Both the position numbers and the translations under genes were made by a program. 64,000 nucleotides of DNA, taken from positions 1 to 64,000 of the forward strand of contig LGRX02026001.1 in assembly GCA_001247695.2 (NCBI GenBank). Reading direction: 5' to 3'. Origin of the DNA: Cymbomonas tetramitiformis (taxonomy: Eukaryota > Chlorophyta > Pyramimonadophyceae > Pyramimonadales > Pyramimonadaceae). Shown piece by piece: positions 48,713-57,730 of the stretch. The notes beneath the pieces were generated by a model that worked only from the letters and a program-made list of their open reading frames with translations, ran no database searches and had not been told where the DNA came from. Position 1 is the stretch's first letter. Each line of letters opens with the position of its first letter.

Positions 48713-51464
48713 TTTGACAGCCTGCCACCCGTGATTGCTGTGGCTCGGGTGGCGAAGGCACATGACAGCGAAGGGAGTGCCGCATGGGCGGGAGAGGTAG
48801 GCACTGAGGTGCCAGAGGTGGACCGCGGCTGTCGCGGGGTTGGTACTTTGGCACGAGGGGCACTTGCGCCCGCATGCAGAAGGCTTTCTCCCCGTAGGCG
48901 GCCGCAGGTGAGCCCTCCGAGGAGGAGCTCACGAGAGGACATCCAGGTCAAGGTGCCACGGCGAGCTTCTCCGGTGACAGTTGGGGTGTATGACCCACGC
49001 ACGCGACCCGTAAATTTCTCGGGCGAGAATCTGAAATTTTCGGGCGAGAACTTGGATTTCTCGCCCAAGAACTCTGACATCCCGGCCAAGGTAGCACGGC
49101 GAGCTTCTCCGGTGAGAGTTGCTCTACCCGCCGACGTTGCGGGTGTGATGCCGTTACCGACGGCGCCTCACTCCTTTTCAAAGGTGTGGGATGAGACCGG
49201 CCAGCCTTGCCATGATTCTTCCTTTGTTGCAGGGGAGGTGGACATTGGGCCGATGCCCGCTCCCGTCACAGCTTCGAGGCTTTGGCCGCCTCTGCTGAGG
49301 AAGCTGTGGCAGGACACTACCACTGTGTCGCTTGCAGCTGCAGGTACATCGGTGACCCAGTGGCAGGAGTTCATCTCAGAGCTGCGGGAGGCGGGCGCTT
49401 CTGTGCCGAACATGACAGCCAACGCCTGCAGGATGGCGGCTGAGTTCAAGACGGACCCCGACAAGGTCTTTCTCGTGCGGGGTGCAACTTGCGGGGTTGG
49501 ATTCCCTTTCAGCTCGGTGCCGGAGGACACCTTTTACACGGTGGAGAACTACGTGCCCGCTGAGCATTGGGAGGCCATGGACAAGGAGATCCGCAAGGAG
49601 AGAGCTGCGGGCAACGTCGTGATGGTCAAGATGGAGTGGAGCATCCAAGGCATCTCCGCTGTGGGCGTTGTCGCCAAGGAGCGGAAGGGCGTCATCAAGT
49701 TCAGACCTGTGTGGGATTACTCCCGGCCCGATGATGTGGGAGTGAACTCGAGGATTGACTTGGAGAAGGAGAAGTTCTCTTCCATCAAGGATGCCTACGC
49801 CTTGCTGCGCCCGGGCCTGTGGATGGCCAAGCTCGATCTCACCGCGGCCTACCGCTCCGTTCCGGTGGCGGCCATGTACTGGATTGCCCACGTCTTCGAG
49901 TGGGATGAGGAGGTGCTGGCGGACACCAAAGCGCCCTTTGGCAACTCCGCCATGCCAGGCATCTTCATGAGGTTTACCCGGGGCATTGTTCGATGGATGA
50001 AGGCACAGGGTGCCTCGATCGTGGGGTACCTTGATGATTTTTTGTTAATTGGTAGCAGAAAGGTGGTTTCTGAGTTTCTGTTGCTTCTCAGAGAGTTCGT
50101 AACCTTCCTGGGCTTCGAGGTCAACGATGACAAGTGTGAGGGGCCATTCCAGGCCATTGAGTTCCTTGGCATTCTGTTTTCCACCGAGGGCAACCAGTGC
50201 ACGGCGAGCATCTCCGAGGACCGCATTTTGGTGGTGCAGCAGAAGATTGCCGACATCCGCAGACTGGGGGCTCTTGCAGGCTCCCAGGTGCCCCGCACAC
50301 TGATGGAGGAGTTGCTTGGGCTCTTGGCTTTCTGCGGGCAGGTGGTGTATGGGCTCTCCCTCTACACCCGCTACGCCCACGCCCTCCTAGCCCAGGTCAA
50401 GGGGAGGTACCTTCGCCTGACGGACAAGGTCGTGCAGGACCTTAAGGTGATCGTGACGGTCATCCGCCTGTACAACGGGCGCAAGGTCCGATTGGACCGG
50501 GTGGAGATCAAGTGGGAGTGGTTCTGCTCCGATGCGTCCATGGGCAAGGGCATGGGCGCGGTGCTGGACCGCAGGTGGTTCGCGGTGACATGGGCTTAAC
50601 TGCCAGCCCCAAGAGCCCTACTTTCCATTCAGACCTGACTGCCCGGAGAGCTACGACATCGGCTACCTCGAGCTCTTCACCGTCTTCTGGGCCATCGTGC
50701 TGTGGGGCAAGTACATCACCGGCAAGACCGTTGTTATCCGTGTCGACAACAACTGTGTCATCGGCCAGGTGGATAAGTGGTGGGGGCCGGCAACTTACAT
50801 TCCTTTGCTCCGCCAGCTCTTCTACGTGTGTGTGCAGCATGATGTCCGCCTTCGCCCCGTGTACATCTCTTCCAAGGACAACATCTACGCGGACCTCCTC
50901 TCCCGTGACCGGGTTGAGGACTTTCGGGCGAGGTTCGAGGCGGACAAGCAGCGGCTGGTGTGGATCGGGGACCGTGACGACTGGATGCTTATCCCGACCC
51001 TCTGGCACCCGCTGGATGTGCAGTTGGGGCCCTTCACGGTGGACTGCTGCGTCTCGAAGAACGGGGCCAACTCCTTCTGCAGAGTGGGCTGGACCAAAGA
51101 GGACGACGCGCGTGTCATGGACTTCTCCGGCCACAACGCCTGGGGCAACTTGCCATTCTCCGACTTCATTGACATCGTGAGGAACTTCCTCCGTTGCAAA
51201 CGGAGGGCACAGCGTGGCACTTCCGCCACTTTCCTGGTGCCGTGGTGGCCCGGGAACCCGGGCTTCGAGCTGGTGGTGTCCTTGCCAGGCGTGTTCAAGA
51301 TTGTGCGCAGATGGGAGCGCAACAGTGCCCAGTTCACCGCCCCCTCACCTGAGGGCGGAGGGCGCACCTTCTGAGGCACCACTGACTGGCCTGTCATTGT
51401 GGTGCATTGCCCCCCCTGTGAGGTGAGCTGGACTGACACCGAGCTCACGGGGGTCACGGGGTGA
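48713..51464 (+). pseudogene. pol: Pol of A1: RT, RNase H, Dam-like MTase
   Basis: In register with gag after the UGA. RT with VGYLDDFLLIG intact. A TAA and a net 5-bp loss near 50598 break RNase H between WFAVTWA and the next block; the downstream part runs in another frame to a TGA at 51462-51464. A further TGA at 51372 replaces a Trp codon of A2. Dam-like motifs FTVDCCVSKNGANSF and WGNLPFSDFI are kept. Relative to A2 there is an extra block of about 70 bp near 49000-49090 with three GGGCGAGAA/TTTCTCG-type repeats. Confidence 0.85.
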
Positions 51465-52499
51465 GCAAAGGTCTTCCTCGACACTCTGCGGGCTCGGACT
51501 GTCACACTGCACTCGGAGTGCTTCGCCCTCAACACCCAGACAGCCTACTCCACCGGTGTGAGGAGCTGGGTGTCATTCTGCATCTCAGGCAGGGCCAGAG
51601 GCTTCTTGGACAAGATGCGGCCAGCGGAGGATGCGGTGCTGGCAGATTGGGTGGTGTACATGGTCACCGAGCGGGCGGTGAAGCCCGACACGGCCAAGAA
51701 GTACACTTCAGGAGTGCGAGCACTCCACGTGCAGCTCGGCTTCGAGTGGATCCCGGTGCGGCAGAGGTGAGCAGTGCATGCCGTGCTGCAGGGCTGTGGG
51801 CGACGGTGGGACACTCCGTCCAAGCAGGTGATGCCGATGGGGTTCGAGGAGCTTCTCCTCATTGTGGGGGTGCTGAACCCCCACAACTTCAACGAGAACG
51901 TGGTCTTTGCTGCCATGGACACTTGCTTCTTCTGCTTCTTCAGGAAAGACAACGTGTCCGTCGAGAAAGCTGAAGCATGGAACCCGCGGGGGCACTTGGT
52001 GCGGTCGGATGTGACCTTCCCCGACTCCACCTCAGCGGACATCAGAGTGAGGCACTCGAAGACCATTCAGGCGGGCGAGCGCTACCACCACGTGCAGATG
52101 CGCCACGTGCCGGGCTCTCCTATCTGCCCGGTGACCTCGCTTCGGCGGGTCATGGAGGGCCCGGGGCTCGGGGAGGACGGGCCCCTCTTCTGCATCGAGG
52201 ACGCAAAGGGCCGCCTCAAGCCCCTCACCCACTCCTTCTTTGTGAGCACCTTCCGCAAGCTGGCGGAGTGGGCGGGCCTGGACCCGAAGGCCTATTCAGG
52301 GCACTCCTTCAGGCGGGGCGGGGCGACAGCAGCCTCCGGGCTGGCGGTGGCGGACCACCTTATCCAGGCCCACGGTGACTGGGCCTCGGACTGCTACAAG
52401 CTGTAAATTGACCTCGGCTGGGAGCAGCAGCTGCTCCTCCCCTCGGCCATGGCCGAAGGTGCCGCTGCGGCCACCGCAGCACACCGAGCTGGCCGCTAG
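51465..52499 (+). pseudogene. Tyrosine recombinase of A1, catalytic Tyr codon mutated
   Basis: In register with pol after its TGA. Reads RARTVTLHSECFALNTQT, then SWVSFCIS (this Trp codon is a TAG in A2). A TGA at 51768 replaces Trp. H-x-x-R is kept (GHSFRRGG). A TAA at 52404 stands where A2 has the TAC of KLYIDL, the probable nucleophile. So this copy cannot make an active recombinase. Confidence 0.85.
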
Positions 52500-53130
52500 G
52501 CTGTCACGTGCGTGCTCCACCCGTGGCCCTCTCTTGCTCTAGTGTGCTTGCCGAGGGGTTGGGTGTGTTGTCTCAGTGCTGCAGTGTTTCCCTAGGGCAG
52601 GGCCTAGCCGTTAAGCTAGACAGGCGACGGCACTTTGGTGCAAGTCTGACAGGCGACGGCACTTTGGCGCAAGTCTGTGTTGCCCCCCTTGATTGACCCG
52701 GTCCGTAGGTGTTCATCAAGGCCTGTGTGGCCACCGTTAGGGGCCAGCCCGAGTTGGGTGTGTGGAAGCTTCGGGCTCAGCTGGACGTGAGACCAGCTGG
52801 AGCCACCTCGGAGAACCTTCGGAGATCCTTCAGAGAACCTGCTTGCAACCTGCTAGCTAGCAGCTTCGTGGAAGCTTCCATTGTCACCACTGCAGAGAGA
52901 GAGCCACAGTTTCACCAAACGGCAATCTAGAGTGAGAGAGACTTGTTGTGAACATGACTCGGACAGACGTGGACCAGCCTTGCTTGCCAGTAGTCAGCAT
53001 GTAGCACAGAGCACCGTTCACACTCTGAAGGGGGGTACCCCAGCTAGCTAATGGTAACAATTTAATTCTAACGAAATTGTTATCCACATCTTGCAGTCGT
53101 GTTCACTTGTGATGATTGCAGGAGACGAAT
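52500..53130 (+). other. 3' region of A1
   Basis: Non-coding. A 29-30 bp unit, GACAGGCGACGGCACTTTGG plus ten bases, is present twice in tandem (52620-52678; once in A2). GCTAGCTAGC and GGGGTACCCC palindromes and a TAACAATTT...AAATTGTTA hairpin lie near the end. Confidence 0.7.
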
Positions 53131-53131
53131 G

Positions 53132-54326
53132 TGTTCACCTTGAAGCCTAGCATGGTCACGAACTCGATCAAGAGGTCCATCATCTCCTGAGCCTCAGCTG
53201 CCGTGCGCGCCACCATGAAGAAGTCATCAAGGTACCCGACGCACGGCACCCCCTGCGCCTGCATCCACGCAACAATCGCCCGCGTGTAGCGCATGAAGAT
53301 GCCCGGTAACGCGCGGTTCCCGAAAGGGCTGCGCGTGTCCATGTACCGCACGCCGCGCCACTGGAAGCACTGCGCTGCCCAGTACTGCGACGCAACAGGC
53401 AAAGACCTATACGCCTCCTCCAGGTCCACCTTCACCATGTACATGCCCGGTCGCAGCAGCGCGTACGCGTCCTTGACCGACGTGAACTCGTCCTTTTGGA
53501 GGTCGATCCAGTCGTTGACGCCGACGAACGAAGGTCGCGAGTAGTCCCAAACGGGACGGTACTTGAGCTTCCCCTTGCGGAGTCGCTCCACCATCCTGAG
53601 GGCCGAGACGCCCCGCGGTAGCCAATCGCGCGCGTCAAAGATCCTCCCCGCGGCCATCTCCTTCGCGAGCTCCGCGGTCATGGCCTCCGCGTGCTCGTCC
53701 CCCACGTAATTCTGCACGACGTACGGCTCATCCGGCTCCTTGCCTACAAAAGGGAAACCGACGCCACATGCCGCACCTCGCACCAGGAAGGCCACGTCTA
53801 GCCAATCCTTCAGCGCCTCCGCGAGAAGATGCGCCCGCTCCGACATCAGCGGTACCTGCGCTCCCACATCGCGCACCTCCTGCTGGAAGCGCTCCTCCTC
53901 CGTCGTGCCCGTACCGGAGAGGCCTCTCGCCCTGGCGCCCTCCACGATCGCTGCACGCAATGACGGCCACCTCGCCGACCTCGACTTTGCCACCGCCGGG
54001 TAGTGCTCACCGCACCCGGTACCCGCCGGGGGCACCGCCGGCGCCGCAGCCGGCGCCGCTGGCAACGGTGCCCCCGCTGCATCCCACACCGGCGCTACCA
54101 GCATCTTCCGAAGCCGTGCCCACCACAGCTCCGCGTCCTCCACCTGCATCTCGCGCGCCTCGCCTGCAGGCTCGGGCTCCCGATCGTCGCTCGCCATCGT
54201 CACATCCTCCGCGTACCCTTCCTCCGGCTCCGCAACGATCTCCCCGTCTGGCGCCCCCCGCGCCCCCCCGCCACCTTCCGGCTCCCCCGGGGGCGTGGCC
54301 TCCCCCGGGCTCCACCGCGAGTCCCA
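53132..54326 (-). pseudogene. Element B pol, N-terminal part: RT fingers and palm
   Basis: In the same frame as gag, immediately after its UGA: WDSRWSPGEATPPGE and onward; the first Met is only at 54203. RT motifs: FLVRGAACGVGFPF, KYRPVWDYSRP, MVKVDLEEAYRSLPV, SPFGNRALPGIF and the active site VGYLDDFF. It is cut after GFKVN by A1 just beyond the YLDD motif. The rest of the domain is at 46433 and below. Confidence 0.8.
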
Positions 54327-56410
54327 TCATCCCCGGGCGCCCGCCGGCGCCGTGCACTCGTGCCCATCGTAGTGCACATGGTTCTTGCTCTCGCACTTGA
54401 GGCAGTGGTGAGAGAACCTGCAGGACTTCCTCCCACATCCCGCCTGTGAGTTGTGATCATAACAGGCGCGCCGCGATCGCCTGTCATCGTCCCGCCGCTT
54501 ACCGGGCTTGTCCGGCTTCGCTACGCCTGCATCCGGCTGCTTCGGCTCCGGCACCCGCGGCTTCTTTGGGTAGCGGTTGCCGGCACCTCCTGTGCCCCCG
54601 CCGCCGCCACCACCCCCACCACCCCCTCCGTAGCCCTTCTCCTTGATGCCCTTGTCCCGCTTGTACATCTCCCAATGGGCCGTGTACGACACCAGCTCAA
54701 AGGTAGTGGAGGCCTCCTTCTCCATGCGCACACAGAGATGGTCGTAGAACTTGCGCAAGTGGTCCCACGAGTAGTCGATCGACATGAGCCGCATCCACCG
54801 TCTGAACTGTAGCAGCAGGTCCCGCGCCTCCTCGGGGGCCTTGCACACCAGCACCGTAAACGTCTCGTCCCACTCGTCGAAACTGCGGCAGTGCTTGGCC
54901 TTCGCCTCCAGCACGAGCCCCCTCTTCGCATCCAGCCGCCACTCCGCGCCCCCCTCCTCGAAGTCGCCTCCGGGACGCGACACCCGGATGTCCATCCCCT
55001 TGAGCGCCCCACCTGCGGGGAGAAAGGGCCTAGCAGGCACAGCATGCTCACTTGGCGGGCGCGTGATGTCCTTCACCGCCAGGCTGCCGTCCAGCGCTCG
55101 TCGCAACTCCTCGTCCGTCGCCGTGCGAAGCGACCCAAATCGCGCCTTCGCTGCCACCCGCTTCCTCTCCTCACTCTCGCTGTCCTCGCCGTCCGATCCA
55201 CTAGGCTGCCGCACCGCGCGCCTCTTCCTGCTCGCCGCAGCTGCTGCCGCCCACTCCTCATCGAACGCCGGCTGCTCGATCCCCGGCACATCTGCCAGTG
55301 CCCGCTGCATGTCCGCCAGCTCACGCAGCGCGAGGTCGATGTACGCATGCAAGTGCTTCGTGCGCACCTTCCTGCTCTCAGGGAGTTCCTCCAGCCCGCA
55401 CTACTCCTGCCTGCACGCCGGAAACCGGTCGTCCAGCAGCTCGAACTCCCACGGCTCCAATCGCCTAGCTGGGTGCCGCCCGAAATCGTGCTTCACCCGC
55501 GCCAGCTCGGCTGCCTGACGTGCTGCAGCCACTCTGATCTCTGTGATCACTCGCTCGCACTCCGTCCATGACCATCCTCGGCGCCTCCCCACCGACGCCC
55601 GCGCCACATCCCGCAGTGAAGCGGGTGGATCACGCTCCGTACTGCCGCCTCCCTTGCCGATCGGGTCGCGCCCTGCCAGCGCCGCCGCGACTGCTGCGTC
55701 CACCATGCGCTGCACTTCCTCCTCCGAGCGCAGCACGCCTCTGGGTGACGGCCCCGAAGATCCGGGACTGCCACTCCCGTTCGGAGAAGGCTGCGCACTT
55801 GGCCGCGTCTCTTGCTGCATGTCCCTCGCTGCTGCCGCCCACGCCATGACTCTGCGATCCCATCTGTCCCCGCCCCCCCCCAGCTGCCAATTGCCGCGCA
55901 CCACCCGCCGATCAGTCTCGAGGAGCCCCACCTCCACTAGATCATCTGTGGGGTCCTCCAGGTCCCTCGGCATGTCGCCTACGATCGCCTCTTTCAGCCT
56001 CTGGAACTCGATCAGCATGTCCCTCCGTTCCTCCAGCACTACGTCCTTCGTTGTCGGCCTGGAAGGATGAGCCAGCACCAACAGCCGCTCCACCGCTGCG
56101 ACCCTGGTTTTGGTGCACCAAACCGCCGCCCGCCGGTACTGATCTAGAGTCCTGTTCACCTCCGGGGACGACCACCTGCGGCTCCCGCCTTCTCCTCGTT
56201 GACCTCCCATGTCTCCCAAGCTCCTCCCGCAGGCCAAAGGTCGTACCTCTGCCAATCAGTCCCTCTGCCAACCAGATGCGACCAGTCCCTCCTGTCAGTA
56301 CGATCCTCCAAAGACGCGCGCACTCCTGCAATGTCGGTCTGCGTTCCCGCGTCTTTCTCCGTGGGTTGTCCGTACGATCCTCTCTGCCCAGCTTTCAACT
56401 GCCCAGACAT
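54327..56410 (-). pseudogene. gag: Gag of element B with CCCH/CCHC zinc cluster
   Basis: Probable start at the ATG at 56410 (MSGQLKAGQRGSYG), with a frameshift near 56200-56250 into the frame 56255-55401. A TAG at 55401-55403 interrupts this frame, which continues to 54327. The C-terminal half has a conserved helical region (EWDETFTVLVCKAPEEARDLL, written in part, and FYDHLCVRMEKEASTTFELV), a Gly run, and a zinc cluster CYDHNSQAGCGRKSCRFSHHC...C...H...C. The zinc cluster parallels family A Gag. The frame ends at a UGA (54329-54327), after which pol follows in register. Confidence 0.7.
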
Positions 56411-56607
56411 CCGCGCGCAGACAAGCGAAAAATTGTGATATACGCTGCGCGATATTCAAGAATTTTGCGAATACATTTTCGGAATCAAAAGAAAGGAAGA
56501 ACAGAGATGGAGCGTTGCTCCTGAGGCTGAGATTCCGAAAAACTGCTTGACACCTCTTGAGAAAGTTGTTAACAACTACCTTCTCATGTCAAGCCCAGAC
56601 GTGTCAC

Positions 56608-56763
56608 GTGTCATCGATCACGGTGATCGATGACTCCCCCCGTCCCGATGCCACAGACAACGGTGTGGCATCGATCTGGCAGACGGGCCTGGCGACCCTA
56701 CACTTAGGGTTCGTGTGCGTAGCTTCTACAATAACCCAAATTATTATTTTCCAAATAATAATT
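56608..56763 (-). repeat. Palindromes at the presumed 5' end of element B
   Basis: AATTATTATTT TCC AAATAATAATT (56739-56763; 11-bp arms, 3-base loop) and ATCGATCACGGTGATCGAT (about 56613-56631; 9-bp arms). Placed between the C-type fragment and the B gag. Confidence 0.65.
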
Positions 56764-57025
56764 GTCTAACGTACGGGAGTTTTTTTAATGCCTCCAACTC
56801 CGCGTCTCCGCTCTGAGCGGAACCACCAGCTTGGGAGGCAGCTGTCGCTGCCGCCTCCTCCGCGACTTCAACTCTCGCTGCGAGAGTCTTCATTTGCTCC
56901 ATCATGAGCTTCATCATGGCGCCCTGTTGCTCCAACAAGGATTCCATCCCGGTCTTCAGCGCCGGTTGTTCTGACGCACCAGAGGTGTGCTCCGACTCGC
57001 CTTGCTCACCTCCTTGATCGGCCAT
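56744..57025 (-). pseudogene. N-terminal Gag fragment of a C-type YR element
   Basis: 93 codons from an ATG at 57025: an acidic start (ADQGGEQGESEHTSG), a Met/Gln/Leu-rich coiled coil (SLLEQQGAMMKLMMEQMKTL), an Ala-rich linker and ALKKLPYVRQLLFGK before a stop. The 61-bp C-type terminal repeat lies just upstream, so this is the 5' end of such an element, truncated where element B begins. Confidence 0.55.
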
Positions 57026-57157
57026 TTTCGTAAGTCGTCAAGAGTTTTAGACTTCCACAGTAACGTTAAAATGTGGGGTAAAAATTTGCAGTGTGCCGCA
57101 CTAAGAATTTCCCGCGAGGAAAATTTCTTGTGAAGTTCTTTTGCGAAGGCAAAAGAA

Positions 57158-57218
57158 CAGAGCTGCGGATTCCCACGGGCGGAACTCCTAAATACCGTCA
57201 AGTGTAAAACCTTTAGAT
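57158..57218 (-). repeat. Terminal direct repeat of C-type YR elements, 5' copy
   Basis: Same orientation and 59/61 identity to 30269-30329. Here it precedes gag; there it follows the recombinase. Confidence 0.85.
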
Positions 57219-57306
57219 CTAACTCTGATTTGATCTAACGGCTCAGGAAACTCTGATCGATCTACCGGCACAGAAACCTCCAAAATTCCGCAGGCTCCAA
57301 TTTAGT

Positions 57307-57730
57307 CCAAAATTATTGGCACTATAATTTCGGTTATCCGCCTGCAATCGGATCACAGCCCCCCAGCCGGCCTGTCCACTGGGGGGAGAGATGGCCTCGC
57401 CATCTGGCAGCGCTAGCTGCCGGGGGGGGCCGCGAACTCGGCTCCCGATTCGCGCCCCCTGCAGATCGTTAGATCTGCAGGGCCTGATCGCCAGGAGGCT
57501 CCCCGATCGTTAGATCTAGGGACCCAGGGACCCTGCTCAGGCCCGATCGGGCCGCTAGGCCCGATCAGCACACAGCCGAGGCATCGGTTGTGAGAGAGTT
57601 GCATAAACTGACTGTAACATCGTTACAGCCAGTTTCCTCACTTCACGCCCTCAGGTGCATAGCACCGTTCAGCTTTTTCTTCCAGCTTTAGTTGCTGAAG
57701 TGAGAACGTTTCCGCGCAATTTTGAGAAAT
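57307..57730 (+). other. Highly structured 5' leader of A2
   Basis: Starts with the near-palindrome CCAAAATTAT-tggcact-ATAATTTCGG. Hairpins include GATGGCctcGCCATC, GGCAGCgctaGCTGCC, an 11-bp-arm stem CCCTGCAGATC-gtta-GATCTGCAGGG (57457-57482) and GGCCCGATCGGGCC. A1 has the same layout, with some arms degraded. Likely roles are RNA packaging or translation control, or recombination sites in the terminal part; these are guesses. Confidence 0.75.

Larger units (their letters stand above)
46434..53130 (+). mobile_element. DIRS-type YR retroelement A1, plus strand, nested in B
   Basis: Begins CCAAAATTATTGGCAC and ends GCAGGAGACGAAT, the same ends as A2. TGTT stands on both sides (46430-46433 and 53132-53135), present once in the reconstructed target. 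GTT-type trinucleotides at both junctions are known for DIRS elements and come from recombination rather than staggered cuts. Gag, pol and YR are recognisable but carry several nonsense codons and one 5-bp net deletion. Confidence 0.9.
43831..56763 (-). mobile_element. DIRS-type YR retroelement B, minus strand, split by element A1
   Basis: Minus-strand order: gag (56410-54327), pol part 1 (54326-53132), [A1 insertion 46434-53130], pol part 2 (46433-45112), recombinase (45167-44085). Removing A1 restores continuous RT: ...GFKVN at 53136 joins RAKCEGP at 46433, matching GFEVNDDKCEGP in A2. A palindrome, AATTATTATTT TCC AAATAATAATT, at 56739-56763 may mark the 5' end; the 3' end is undefined. 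B is related to family A but well diverged. Internal stops show it is no longer active. Confidence 0.8.

Noticed and set aside
57722..57730. Earlier start of A2 Gag at 57722
   Set aside because: That codon is TTG. The ATG at 57731 matches the A1 start (46853) and leader.
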